In this document: positions 16,365-25,881 of the stretch, one piece after another
Layout: every line of letters begins with the position of its first letter
Position numbering within the stretch: position 1 is the first letter of the stretch
Source: Actinomycetospora succinea
GTDB taxonomy: Bacteria; Actinomycetota; Actinomycetes; Mycobacteriales; Pseudonocardiaceae
Assembly: GCF_004363095.1 (NCBI RefSeq)
Contig: NZ_SNYO01000001.1
Location: 806,001 to 870,000 of the forward strand
DNA length: 64,000 nt
Direction: 5' to 3'
Made by a program: the position numbers and the translations under genes
Notes under the pieces: model-generated
What the model was told of the DNA's origin: nothing
The model's database searches: none
Seen by the model: only the letters and a program-made list of their open reading frames with translations

Positions 16365-17503
16365 GCGGTCACTCCGGTCGGCTCGGGGATCCAGGGCGAC
16401 AGGCGCCCGCGGCCCAGGCGCTGGTCGGGGTCGAGGGACGCGGCGACGGCGCGCAGCACGACCGCCGACGCGGGCGCGGGCCCGAACGCCGGCAGCTCGG
16501 CGCCGGCGGGCCGCTGGCGCAGCGTCGACGTGCCGCCGGCCTCGGCGACCCGGCGGTGCGCGGCGGCCACGACGTCGGCGTCGGCGGGCAGGGACACCGT
16601 CGCTACTCCCGTGCGCGGCGACGTGGTGACGTCGGCGAGCCCCCCGGAGTCGGCCTCGAGCCCGTCGAGCACCCCGGTCAGCGCCGAGGGGATGACGCCG
16701 AGGCGCAGCACGGCCCGGTCGCCACGCCGGTCGACCGCGGCCGCGTGCGCCTCCCACGCGGCCCCCGCGTCGTCGGGGGAGAGGAGCTCGCCGCCCACGG
16801 CGTCGGTGAGCCGCCGGGCCCGGGCGTCGGCGCCGCTCTCGGAGCCCTCGACCATGGCGAGCAGCCGGTCGGCGTGCCACTGCACCGCGACCGCCTCGGC
16901 CGGGCTGTCGGCGATCCGGCGCGCGAGGTCGCCCGACGCGGCCCGGTCGCACGGGACCGCGACGGTGGCGGTGGCCTGCGGGGACGGGTGCAGGCGCAGC
17001 ACGAGCCCGGCGATCACGCCGAGCGTGCCGTGGGCGCCGTGCAGCACCTTGGTGAGGTCGTAGCCCGCGACGTTCTTGATGACGTGCCCGCCCGAGCGCG
17101 CCACGGTGCCGTCGGCGAGCACGATCGTCGCGCCGATCACGAGGTCGCGCAGCGAGCCGTACTGCAGCGCGCGCGGCCCGGAGTCGGCCGTCGCGAACAG
17201 CCCGCCCAAGGTGGCCCCCGCCGCGGCCCGGGCCGGGTCGACGGCCACGCGCTGGTGGTGCTCGCCGACCTCTTCCTGCAGGGAGGCGAACGGCGTCCCG
17301 GCGCGGACCTCTACGGTCATGTCGCCGGGGTTGTGGGTGACGATGCCTCTCAGGCCGGTGAGGTCCAGGACTGTGTCGGCGGGCGCGGGCGTGCCCGCCC
17401 AGTCGGCGGCGGTGCCGGCCCCCGCGACGCGGAGCGTGCCGGGGCGGTCGAGGACGGCGTCGCGGAGGTCGTCAACGGTGGTGGGCGTGACGGTGGTGCT
17501 CAC
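16361..17503 (-). CDS. glcE: Glycolate oxidase FAD-binding subunit GlcE
   Basis: A 380-residue FAD-linked subunit. Seen: the PCMH-type FAD domain with TVEVRAGTPFASLQEEVGEH, ATLGGLFATADSGPRALQYG, SGGHVIKNVAGYDLTKVLHG and GTLGVIAGLVLRL. The N-terminal half is complete and the C-terminal cap is short, as in GlcE rather than GlcD. The GTG overlaps the glcD stop and the gene overlaps the glcF start, so the three subunits are translationally coupled. Confidence 0.92.
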   Translation of the reverse strand: MSTTVTPTTVDDLRDAVLDRPGTLRVAGAGTAADWAGTPAPADTVLDLTGLRGIVTHNPGDMTVEVRAGTPFASLQEEVGEHHQRVAVDPARAAAGATLGGLFATADSGPRALQYGSLRDLVIGATIVLADGTVARSGGHVIKNVAGYDLTKVLHGAHGTLGVIAGLVLRLHPSPQATATVAVPCDRAASGDLARRIADSPAEAVAVQWHADRLLAMVEGSESGADARARRLTDAVGGELLSPDDAGAAWEAHAAAVDRRGDRAVLRLGVIPSALTGVLDGLEADSGGLADVTTSPRTGVATVSLPADADVVAAAHRRVAEAGGTSTLRQRPAGAELPAFGPAPASAVVLRAVAASLDPDQRLGRGRLSPWIPEPTGVTA

Positions 17504-18951
17504 AGGCGCTCGATCACTCCGGCTTCCTCGAGGGGGTGGGGCGCGTACTTGCCCGGACGTTCGCCGCACAGCCGGGGCGTCGGGAAGAGCTTGCCCGGGT
17601 TGCAGCGGGAGTCGGGGTCGAACGCGAGCCGGACGCGGTGCATGACGCCGAGGTCGTCCTCGGAGAACATCGCCGGCATCGAGCAGGCCTTGTCGGTGCC
17701 GATGCCGTGCTCGCCCGAGAGCGACCCGCCCAGCTCGACGCAGAGCTCGGCGATGTCGGTGGAGAGCTTCTCCGCGGCGTCGTGCTCGCCGGCGGCCTCC
17801 GAGTAGAGCACCAGCGGGTGCAGGTTGCCGTCGCCCGCGTGGAAGACGTTCGCGACGCGCAGGTCGGCGTCGCGGCCCATCTCCGCAATGCGGGTGAGCA
17901 CCTCGGCCAGCCGGGTCCGCGGGACGACGCCGTCCTGGACGATGTAGTCCGGGCTGATCCGGCCGACGGCGGCGAACGCGGCCTTGCGGCCCTTCCACAC
18001 CTTCTGGCGTTCCTCGGCCTCGGTCGGCACGTGCAGGCGGGTGGCGCCGTGGCGCTCGCAGATGGCGGTGAGGTGCTCGAACTCCGCCTCGACCTCGTCG
18101 CCGGGCCCGTCCAGCTCGATGATCAGCGCGGCGGGGGAGTCGACGGTGAGCCCGGCGCCGGTCGCGGCCTCGGAGGCCTCCATCGCCAGCGAGTCCATCA
18201 TCTCCACCGCGGCCGGGACGATCGCCGCGTCGACGATGTCGCCGACGGTGTCGCCCGCCGCCTCGATCGACGGGAAGTCGGCGAGCACCGTGCGGACCGT
18301 CTCCGGGGTCTGCAGCAGCCGGACGGTCACCTTGGTGCAGACGCCGAGCGTCCCCTCGGACCCGATGAACAGTCCGCGCAGGTCGGGGCCCGCCTGCTCG
18401 CCGGTCGGGCCGCCGAGGGTGACCACCGAGCCGTCGGCGAGCACGACCTCCATCTCCAGCACGTGGTTGGTGGTGAAGCCGTACTTCAGGCAGTGCGCGC
18501 CGCCGGAGTTCTCGGCGACGTTGCCGCCGATGGTGCAGACCTGCTGGCTCGACGGGTCCGGCGCGTAGTAGAGCCCGTACGGCGCGGCGGCCTTGGAGAT
18601 CTCGAGGTTGTAGACGCCGGGCTCGAGGACCGCGCGCCGGTTCTCGACGTCGATCTCGAGGATGCGGCGCAGCTTCTGCAGCGAGATCACCACGCCGTCG
18701 GCGACGGGCATCGCGCCGCCGGACAGGCCGGTGCCCGCGCCCCGGGCGACGAACGGCATGCCGTACTTCGCGCACAGCCGGACCGCGCCGGCGACCTCCT
18801 GCGCGTCGCGCGGCAGCACGACCAGCGCCGGGACCTGCCGGAACCCGGTGAGCCCGTCGCACTCGTAGCTGCGCAGGCCCACCTCGTCGGTGATGACCCC
18901 GTTCTCCGACAGGAGATCCGTGAACTCACGAACCATGGCGGCGTCGAGCAT
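17500..18951 (-). CDS. glcD: Glycolate oxidase FAD-linked subunit GlcD
   Basis: A 483-residue FAD-linked oxidase that oxidises glycolate to glyoxylate. Seen: PFVARGAGTGLSGGAMPVAD, the FAD-binding PDPSSQQVCTIGGNVAENSG segment, IGSEGTLGVCTKVTVRLL, and in the cap domain NVFHAGDGNLHP and GSLSGEHGIG with catalytic-site histidines. The ATG at 18951 has GGGGAGG upstream. It is first of the glcDEF operon, five bases downstream of the HAD phosphatase stop, which ties phosphoglycolate removal to glycolate oxidation. Confidence 0.95.
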   Translation of the reverse strand: MLDAAMVREFTDLLSENGVITDEVGLRSYECDGLTGFRQVPALVVLPRDAQEVAGAVRLCAKYGMPFVARGAGTGLSGGAMPVADGVVISLQKLRRILEIDVENRRAVLEPGVYNLEISKAAAPYGLYYAPDPSSQQVCTIGGNVAENSGGAHCLKYGFTTNHVLEMEVVLADGSVVTLGGPTGEQAGPDLRGLFIGSEGTLGVCTKVTVRLLQTPETVRTVLADFPSIEAAGDTVGDIVDAAIVPAAVEMMDSLAMEASEAATGAGLTVDSPAALIIELDGPGDEVEAEFEHLTAICERHGATRLHVPTEAEERQKVWKGRKAAFAAVGRISPDYIVQDGVVPRTRLAEVLTRIAEMGRDADLRVANVFHAGDGNLHPLVLYSEAAGEHDAAEKLSTDIAELCVELGGSLSGEHGIGTDKACSMPAMFSEDDLGVMHRVRLAFDPDSRCNPGKLFPTPRLCGERPGKYAPHPLEEAGVIERL

Positions 18952-18955
18952 GGTG

Positions 18956-19705
18956 CTACCTCCCCGCTTCCGCTGCGTGACGATCCTCGCCCGCGGAGCG
19001 CACGACCGCCACCAGACGGGCGGGGTCGGCGAGGTCGTCGAAGACGTGCTCGGCGCCCGAATCCACCAGCTCCTCGACCGACGAGCGGCCCGTGGCGACG
19101 CCCACCGCGATCGCGCCGGCCCCGTGCGCGGCCTCGACGTCCCTGGGGGTGTCGCCGACGACGACCATGGTCGGGGCCGCGCCGTACCGGGCGGTGAGCG
19201 CGTCGCGGGCCTGCTCGACGACCCGCACCCGCGCGCCCGGCCCCTCGCCGTAGCCGCCGAGCCCGAGGTCGATGGGCCCGTCGGCGAGCCCCACCGCGGT
19301 GAGCTTCGCGGTCGCCCCGGCGCGCACGTTGCCCGTGGTCAGGGTCTGGACGACGTCCGGGTCGGCGGCGAGCGCGGCGACGGTCGCGCGGACGCCCGGC
19401 AGCGTGCGGGAGACCGCGGCCAGGTCTCCGGCGCGGCGGTGCCAGCCGTCGCTGACCGCGGCGATCATGGCGTGGCCGAAGTCGTCGCCCCGCGCGCTGA
19501 CCACGGCGGCGTCCTCGGCGTCCAGCGCGTCGCGCAGCGCCTCGCCGATGAGCCAGTCGGTGTGCCCGCCCATCCGGATGGCGTCGAACCGGGCCGGGTG
19601 GCCGGTGACCTGCGTGAACGCGGCCCCGAGCACCTCGACACCGATCGGCCCGCCGTGCAGCAGCGTGCCGTCGACGTCCCAGCAGACCGCGACCCGTGGC
19701 GTCAC
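18956..19705 (-). CDS. HAD-superfamily hydrolase, probable phosphoglycolate phosphatase
   Basis: A 249-residue HAD phosphatase with all motifs: VCWDVDGTLLHG (nucleophile Asp), TLTTGNVRAGATAKL (motif II and Lys) and VVVGDTPRDVEAAHGAGA (motif III Asp residues). The cap is the helical type of Gph/PgmB enzymes. The GTG at 19705 follows AGGAAGGAG. It lies between glcB and glcD on the same strand with tiny gaps. Context therefore suggests 2-phosphoglycolate as substrate, giving glycolate for GlcDEF; biochemical specificity of HAD enzymes is not readable from sequence. Confidence 0.85.
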   Translation of the reverse strand: MTPRVAVCWDVDGTLLHGGPIGVEVLGAAFTQVTGHPARFDAIRMGGHTDWLIGEALRDALDAEDAAVVSARGDDFGHAMIAAVSDGWHRRAGDLAAVSRTLPGVRATVAALAADPDVVQTLTTGNVRAGATAKLTAVGLADGPIDLGLGGYGEGPGARVRVVEQARDALTARYGAAPTMVVVGDTPRDVEAAHGAGAIAVGVATGRSSVEELVDSGAEHVFDDLADPARLVAVVRSAGEDRHAAEAGR

Positions 19706-19731
19706 CGCCCACTCCTTCCTGAGGCGTCGGG

Positions 19732-21885
19732 TCAGGCGCGGGCCTTGGCCTTGCGCCGCCACTGGTGCAGGGCGCGCTCGGTGTAGCCGTTGGGCTCGCT
19801 GCCGCCCGCGAACACCAGCTCCAGGGCGGCCTGGAACGACTCGCTGTCGTCGAGGTCGCGCGTCATGGGCGGGTAGCCGTCCTGGCCCTCGTTCTGCTCG
19901 TCGACCAGGGCGGCCATGCGGGCGAAGGTGTCGCGGACGGTCGCCTCGTCGACGACGCCGTGCTCCAGCCAGTTCGCGATGAGCTGGCTGGAGATCCGCA
20001 GGGTCGCGCGGTCCTCCATCAGCCCGACCCCGTCCAGGTCGGGCACGGTCGAGCAGCCGATGCCCATCCCCACCCAGCGCACGACGTAGCCGAGGATCGA
20101 CTGCACGTTGGTCTCCAGCTCGCGGCGCCGCTCCTCCTCGGACAGGCTGCCCGGGTCGCCGAGCGGGAGCTCCAGCAGGTGGCGCCGGTCGGCGGTCTCC
20201 CGCTTCGCCAGCTCCTCCTGGACCGCGTGCACATCGGTGCGCAGGTAGTGCAGCGCGTGCAGCGTCGCCGCGGTCGGCGAGGGCACCCAGGCCGTGTTCG
20301 CGCCCGCCCTCGGCTGGCCGATCTTCTGCTCCAGCATCTCGGCCATGGCGGCGGGCTTGGCCCACATGCCCTTGCCGACCTGGGCCCGGTGCTCGAAGCC
20401 CGCCGCCAGCGCGACGTCGACGTTGCGGTCCTCGTAGGTCTGCAGCCACACCGTCGACTTCATGTCGCCCTTGCGGACCACCGGGCCGGCGGCGAAGCAG
20501 GTGTGGATCTCGTCCCCGGTGCGGTCGAGGAAGCCGGTGTTCACGAAGATCACGCGGTGCGCGGCCTCGCCGATGCAGGCCGCGAGGTTGACCGTCGTGC
20601 GCTTCTCCTCGTCCATGATGCCGATCTTGAGCGTGTTCTCGTCGAGGCCGAGGGCCTCCTCGATCGCCGCGAACAGCTCGACGGTCAGCGCGACCTCGTC
20701 GGGGCCGTGCTGCTTGGGCTTGACGACGTAGACGTTCCCGGCCCGGGAGTTGGTGTGCGGCCCGACCCCGCGCAGGTCGTACAGGCCCGCGACGGCGCAG
20801 ACGAGCGCGTCCAGCACGCCCTCGGCGACCTCCTCGGAGCCCGCGGTGAGCACGGCGTTCGTGGTCTGGTGGTGACCGGTGGTGCGGACCAGCAGCATCG
20901 AGCGGCCCGGCAACGTCAGCTGCGAGCCGTCGGGGGCGGTGTACTCGCGGTCCGGGTTGACCCGCCGGGTGACGGTCCGGTCGCCCTTGCGGAACTCCGA
21001 GACCAGGTCACCGGTCATCAGCCCGAGCCACGTGCGGTACGCCAGCGCCTTGTCCTCGCCGTCGACGGTCGCGACGGAGTCCTCGAGGTCGACGATCGTG
21101 GTCACCGCCGACTCCAGCACGACGTCGCTGACGTCCGCGTGGTGCTGCCGGCCGACCTGCGTGGTCGGGTCGAGCACCAGGTCGACGTGCAGGCCGTGGC
21201 GGACGAGCAGCACGTGACCCCGGCCCTCGGCGTCCGGGGCGGTGAACCCGGCGAACGCCGCCGGGTCGGCGAGGCCGACCGTGCCGTCGGCCGTGTCGGC
21301 GACCAGGCCGTCGGTCGACGCCCGGTAGGCGCTGACGTCGGCGTGGCTCCCGCGCTCCAGCGCGAACAGCTCGTCGAGCAGCTCGTCGGCGGCCGCGATG
21401 ACCTGCGCGCCGCGCCGCTCGTCGTAGCCCGGGGCGAGCTCGTGCTCCTGAGGCAGCGCGTCGGTCCCGTAGAACGCGTCGAACAGCGAGCCCCAGCGGG
21501 CGTTCGCGGCGTTGAGCGCGAAGCGGGCGTTGGTCGACGGCACGACCAGCTGGGGGCCCGGGACCTCGGCGATCTCCGGGTCGACCCGGTCGACGTCGAT
21601 CGTCGTGGCGCTCGAGGGCTCCGGCGCCAGGTACCCGAGCTCGGTCAGCAGCTGCTCGTAGGAGTCGCGGGACCCGGCGCCGTGCTCGCGGTGCCACGCG
21701 TCGATCCGCTCCTGCAGCCGGTCGCGCTCGGCCAGCGCCGCCGCGATGCGGGGAGCGAACCGCTCCTGCAGGCGGGCCAGGATCGACCAGAACTCCTCGC
21801 CGGTGAGCTCGACCTGCGCGAGCAGCTCGTCCTCGACGAACGCCCGGAGGTGCTCGTCGACCTTCAGCCCCGACCGCTCGGACAT
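19732..21885 (-). CDS. glcB: Malate synthase G
   Basis: A 717-residue monomeric malate synthase G that condenses glyoxylate with acetyl-CoA to malate. Seen: TTIVDLEDSVATVDGEDKALAY with catalytic acidic residues, GRSMLLVRTTGHH, YVVKPKQHGPDEVALT, IGIMDEEKRTTVNL, and a C-terminal QPRAGANTAWVPSPTAATLHALHY region. Length matches the G isoform. The ATG at 21885 (MSERSGLKVDEHL) fits the family start; an upstream in-frame ATG at 21942 is less likely. It opens the minus-strand run glcB-HAD-glcDEF, the sink for glyoxylate made by the genes downstream. Confidence 0.95.
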   Translation of the reverse strand: MSERSGLKVDEHLRAFVEDELLAQVELTGEEFWSILARLQERFAPRIAAALAERDRLQERIDAWHREHGAGSRDSYEQLLTELGYLAPEPSSATTIDVDRVDPEIAEVPGPQLVVPSTNARFALNAANARWGSLFDAFYGTDALPQEHELAPGYDERRGAQVIAAADELLDELFALERGSHADVSAYRASTDGLVADTADGTVGLADPAAFAGFTAPDAEGRGHVLLVRHGLHVDLVLDPTTQVGRQHHADVSDVVLESAVTTIVDLEDSVATVDGEDKALAYRTWLGLMTGDLVSEFRKGDRTVTRRVNPDREYTAPDGSQLTLPGRSMLLVRTTGHHQTTNAVLTAGSEEVAEGVLDALVCAVAGLYDLRGVGPHTNSRAGNVYVVKPKQHGPDEVALTVELFAAIEEALGLDENTLKIGIMDEEKRTTVNLAACIGEAAHRVIFVNTGFLDRTGDEIHTCFAAGPVVRKGDMKSTVWLQTYEDRNVDVALAAGFEHRAQVGKGMWAKPAAMAEMLEQKIGQPRAGANTAWVPSPTAATLHALHYLRTDVHAVQEELAKRETADRRHLLELPLGDPGSLSEEERRRELETNVQSILGYVVRWVGMGIGCSTVPDLDGVGLMEDRATLRISSQLIANWLEHGVVDEATVRDTFARMAALVDEQNEGQDGYPPMTRDLDDSESFQAALELVFAGGSEPNGYTERALHQWRRKAKARA

Positions 21886-22016
21886 ACCGAACACTGACGG
21901 ACCGCCTCTCTGGCCTGCTGGACCCTGCACGGGGAAGGGCAAGACCGTAAGCCCATCGCCTGCCCGGTCGCAGGATCGAGTGCCGCGTCACTCCCCGCGA
22001 CGACCTCCGACCCGGA

Positions 22017-25000
22017 TCACCGGGGTGGGCGCCAGTGTGACCCGTCGGCGTCGACGGTGAGAGCGCACAGCGCGCGACCCGTCGCGACGTAGAGGGTGTG
22101 ACCGGCGACGACCGCCGCGGTCGCCGGGGTGTGCACCGCGACGGCGGTGACGAGACCGGCCACGGGGTCCCACAGGCGCACCAGATGGTCCTCGCAGCAG
22201 GTCACGACGACGTCCCGCCCGCCGAGGGTGCCGGTCGACACCGCCCGCACGCGGTCGCCGTGCCGGAGGACCTCGCGGTCGCGGCCGTCGGCGCCGCTGC
22301 CGACCCGGACCGTGCCGTCGCGGCTCCCCGAGGCGACGACGTCGTGGCCGCCGAGGCGACCGAGCGCGACCGCGCCCACGGCGTCGTCGTGGTCGGCGAA
22401 CGTCACCAGCTGGTCCCCGGAGAGGGCGTCGCAGACCAGCACGAGGCCGTCGTCCCCGCCGGCCACGAGCACGTCACGCCCTTCGAAGGAGCCGAGGGCC
22501 ACGGCCCGGAGGCCGGGCCACGCCCGTTGCTCCTCCTGCCCACCGCGCAGCACCCGCACGCGGTCGACCTCGGCGACGACGACCGTCTCCGTCCCGCCGA
22601 CCGTGCCGACGGCGACCCCGCGCGCCCAGGAGTGGAGCCGGGAGACCGGGGCGGCGACCTGCGGGGTGCCGTCGAGTGCGGTGAGCCGCAGCGTGTGGTC
22701 GTCGGAGACCGACGCCACCACCTCCTGGTCCTCCGTCCCGGCGAGCGCGACGCCGCGGACGGGGCTCGTGTGACCGGTCAGGAAGCGGCGGGCCCTCCCG
22801 GTGGCCGGGTCCCACACCCCGACCCGCCGGTCGTCGGACCCGGAGACCAGGACGTCCTCGCCGCCGGCCCGTCCGACGGCGAGCGAGCGCACCCAGCCGT
22901 GGTGGCCGTCGAGGGGCCGCCCCGTCAGGGCGTCGGCGGACGGGTCCCAGACGCGCACCGCGGTGTCCTCCCCGCCGGACACGATGACGTTCCGGCCGTC
23001 GATCACGCCGATGGCCACCGAGCGGACCGCGCGGACGTGCCCGGTGAACGGCTCGCGCACCAGCTCGCGCGTCGTGACGTCCCAGGCCACGACCAGCGAG
23101 TCCCCGCCGCCCGTGACCACCACGTCGCGGCCGTCGAGACGGCCCACCCCCACGGCGGTGACCGAGCGGGCGTGGCCGCTGGCGACGTCGTCCGGGGCGC
23201 CCGGCTCGGCGGGGTCCCACAGGTGCAGCCGCGCGTCCGAGGTGCCGACGACCACGACGTCCTTCGACCCGATCCGGCCGATCGCGAAGGAGCGCACCAC
23301 GGCCGGGTCGATCCCCGCCGGCTGCGCGAGCACCTCGCCGGAGGAGACGTCGCGCAGCGCCACGCCCCGGTCGTCCAGCCCGACCGCCACCTCGCGGCCG
23401 TCGAGCGTCCCCAGGGCCATCGCGCGGACCGGGCCGGGCCAGCAGACCGTCGGCCGTCCCACCGGCGCGCCGGTGCGCGCGTCCCACCGGCGCACGGTGC
23501 CGTCGGCGCCCCCCGACACGATCTCCACCCGGTCGCGGGCGAGGCGGACCACGACCGCCCGCACGCGTCCCCGCCGCGCGTTGAGCGGAGAGCGCGTCGG
23601 CTCGCCCGTGCTCGGATCCCACAGCCGCACGGTCTCCCCGCCGCCCGACACGACCACGCCGCGCCCATCGACCCGGCCGAGCGCGACGGCGCGCACGGCG
23701 CTGCGGTGGCCGTCGAGCTGCTGGTGGGGCTGGCCGAGGTGGTGCGCCCAGAGCGGGCGGACGCCGGACCCGCCGTCGCCGAGGTGGCGCTCGGCGAGGT
23801 CCGGCCGCCCGAGGTGGGCGGCGCCCAGCGCGAGCAGCTGCCGGCGCGGCCCGGGGGCGAGGCGGCCACCCAGCGACCCGGCGCGCACGATCACCCGCCG
23901 CACGGCGCCGCTGTGGCGGCTCTCGCCGTTGAGCAGCGGCAGCAGGCGCACGAAGTCCGCGACCGCGACGAAGTCCCCGTCGTCGAGGAGCTCGTCGAGG
24001 CTCTCGGCGCCGGCGGCGTGGTCGGCGGCGTGCCGGCGCGCGTACGCGTCGGCGTGTTCCCATCCGCCCGCCGCGGCGACCGCGTCGAGGAGGGCCCGCA
24101 CGAGGCGGCGCTGGTCGGCGACGGGGTCGAGCCGGCGTCCGAGCAGGGCGTCGACGAGCGCCTGGTGGAAGACCCGGGTGCGGGCGCCGCCGCCCGAGGC
24201 GGGCACGGACTGCAGCAGGTAGTCCGCCGCCGACGAGGTGCGCAGGCGCGCCAGGTCGTCGCGGTCCGCGTGGTGCCCCAGCGCGGCGACGAACCGCAGC
24301 CACGTGTCGTCGTCGAGGCCGTCGCCGTACGCGTAGGCGAGCGCCGAGAGCAGGGCCTCCCGGTGCCCGTCCGGGGCGTCGCCGCCGGGGTGCAGGAACC
24401 GCTCGACGAAGTCCTCGACGTCCGTCGGCACGGCGGACTGGTCGAACCCCGGATCGGCCGGGTCCAGCGGGTCCTCGGCGTCGGAGAGGGCGGCGGCCGC
24501 GAGGGAGGTGACGAGATAGTTGCCGTGGGCCTGGCGGGCGATCACCGACGCGAGGCGGTCCCGGACCGCCGGGTGCGCCCGGTAGTGCTCCCAGGCGCAC
24601 CCGGGCGGACCCGGGTGCCGGGCGCCGGCCTGCTCGAGCACGGCCGCCGCGAACTGCACGAGTCCGTCGCCGTCCGCCCACGCGTCGGCGTCGAGGTCGA
24701 CGAGGTTCGGCGCCTCCGCGGACCGCATCCCGAGCCGTCGCAGCAGCGTGCCGGCGGCGAAGCGGTCGGCGGCGGCCAGCGGTCGGCTCGCGACACAGAC
24801 CCGCACGTGGGGCAGGCGGGCGAGCTCGGCGAGGGTCTGGGCGAGGTTCACGCGGTCGTCCGCGGTCGCGGCCTCGTCCAGGGCGTCCACGGCGATGAGG
24901 ACGGGCTCCCGGGCCCGCTCGACATCGGTGACGACCAGGTCGCGCGCCGGGGTCGGGTGCCGGGTGCCGACCAGCTCGGCGAGCCGGTCGAGGAACTCGC

Positions 25001-25871
25001 GGTGCGTGAGCCCGCGCGCATGGACCGCCAGCCCGAGGGCGGCGACGTCGGTCGCCTCGTGGAACGCCGCCCGGGACAGCACCGCGGACTTCCCGGCGCC
25101 CGGCTGCCCGGTGACGACCAGGGGGAGCCCCGGCGGCTCGTCGCGCCGCATCCAGTCGGTGACCCGGTCGAGGGCGAGTCGCCGCCCGCGGAAGCGGTCG
25201 CCGCCGCGGTCGACGCTGTGCTGGCCCTCGGCCCGGCGCAGGAAGTGCCCCCGGCCCTCCGGCCCGTGCACCACCCAGGGCCGGGGCAGCGACGGCCAGA
25301 GGCGGTGGGCGGCGCCCACGGGCAGGTAGCGGTCGAAGCCGCCCTGCGGGGCACCCTCGACGACGATGCCGGTGAGCTCGCCGGTCGCCGCGTCGAGGAC
25401 CGGCGCTCCGCTGTGCCCCGGCATGGTGCCCTGGTGCGACCAGTCGACCTGGATCGTCCCGCCGGCCGTGCGACCCGCGACGGGGAACGTGCGGAACACC
25501 CCGGCCACCGACCGGTCGGCGGTGGGGAAGCCGAACACCTCGACCGTGTCGGGCGGCCGCCGCGCCGACCGCACCGGCACCGGGACCGGGAGCTCCACGG
25601 TGTCGTGGTCCTCGCCCCCGCCGGCCTCCAGCTCGAGGACCGCGACGTCGGGGGAGGTGCCGTCCTCGACCTCGGGCGGCACGGTGCGGACGGGCAGGCG
25701 CACCGTGGGGGCCGTGTCGGGGAAGGACACCGCGAGGCCGCGGGCGGTCTCGGGCAGGACGTGGCGCGCGGTCAGGAGCCGGCGGCGGTCGACGAGCACC
25801 GCGGAGCCCAGCCGCCGGTCTCCGTCGTAGACCGTGGCCGTGGCGGCCACCGCCGTCGAGGAACCACTCAC
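22017..25871 (-). CDS. Trypsin-like protease - STAND/NACHT NTPase - WD40 repeat protein
   Basis: A 1284-residue three-part protein. Residues 1-200 are a trypsin-like serine protease with a visible triad: His37 (LLTARHVL), Asp75 (SPDVAVLEL), Ser154 (MPGHSGAPVLD). Residues 240-700 form a STAND-type NTPase with Walker A GQPGAGKS (255-262), Walker B VLIAVDALDEA (324-334), a CVASRP sensor-like motif (359-364) and a winged/helical region. Residues 719-1284 hold about 13 WD40-like repeats of about 43 residues, each with a 'GR-DGRDVVVSGG...WD' pattern. No signal peptide is seen, so it is probably cytosolic. GTG start; it lies 10 bp after the Trypco1 gene in one operon. In such proteins the propeller senses, the NTPase oligomerises and the protease is the effector; this is family inference. 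Ligand and protease target are unknown. Confidence 0.92.
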   Translation of the reverse strand: MSGSSTAVAATATVYDGDRRLGSAVLVDRRRLLTARHVLPETARGLAVSFPDTAPTVRLPVRTVPPEVEDGTSPDVAVLELEAGGGEDHDTVELPVPVPVRSARRPPDTVEVFGFPTADRSVAGVFRTFPVAGRTAGGTIQVDWSHQGTMPGHSGAPVLDAATGELTGIVVEGAPQGGFDRYLPVGAAHRLWPSLPRPWVVHGPEGRGHFLRRAEGQHSVDRGGDRFRGRRLALDRVTDWMRRDEPPGLPLVVTGQPGAGKSAVLSRAAFHEATDVAALGLAVHARGLTHREFLDRLAELVGTRHPTPARDLVVTDVERAREPVLIAVDALDEAATADDRVNLAQTLAELARLPHVRVCVASRPLAAADRFAAGTLLRRLGMRSAEAPNLVDLDADAWADGDGLVQFAAAVLEQAGARHPGPPGCAWEHYRAHPAVRDRLASVIARQAHGNYLVTSLAAAALSDAEDPLDPADPGFDQSAVPTDVEDFVERFLHPGGDAPDGHREALLSALAYAYGDGLDDDTWLRFVAALGHHADRDDLARLRTSSAADYLLQSVPASGGGARTRVFHQALVDALLGRRLDPVADQRRLVRALLDAVAAAGGWEHADAYARRHAADHAAGAESLDELLDDGDFVAVADFVRLLPLLNGESRHSGAVRRVIVRAGSLGGRLAPGPRRQLLALGAAHLGRPDLAERHLGDGGSGVRPLWAHHLGQPHQQLDGHRSAVRAVALGRVDGRGVVVSGGGETVRLWDPSTGEPTRSPLNARRGRVRAVVVRLARDRVEIVSGGADGTVRRWDARTGAPVGRPTVCWPGPVRAMALGTLDGREVAVGLDDRGVALRDVSSGEVLAQPAGIDPAVVRSFAIGRIGSKDVVVVGTSDARLHLWDPAEPGAPDDVASGHARSVTAVGVGRLDGRDVVVTGGGDSLVVAWDVTTRELVREPFTGHVRAVRSVAIGVIDGRNVIVSGGEDTAVRVWDPSADALTGRPLDGHHGWVRSLAVGRAGGEDVLVSGSDDRRVGVWDPATGRARRFLTGHTSPVRGVALAGTEDQEVVASVSDDHTLRLTALDGTPQVAAPVSRLHSWARGVAVGTVGGTETVVVAEVDRVRVLRGGQEEQRAWPGLRAVALGSFEGRDVLVAGGDDGLVLVCDALSGDQLVTFADHDDAVGAVALGRLGGHDVVASGSRDGTVRVGSGADGRDREVLRHGDRVRAVSTGTLGGRDVVVTCCEDHLVRLWDPVAGLVTAVAVHTPATAAVVAGHTLYVATGRALCALTVDADGSHWRPPR

Positions 25872-25881
25872 GGCGACCGGC

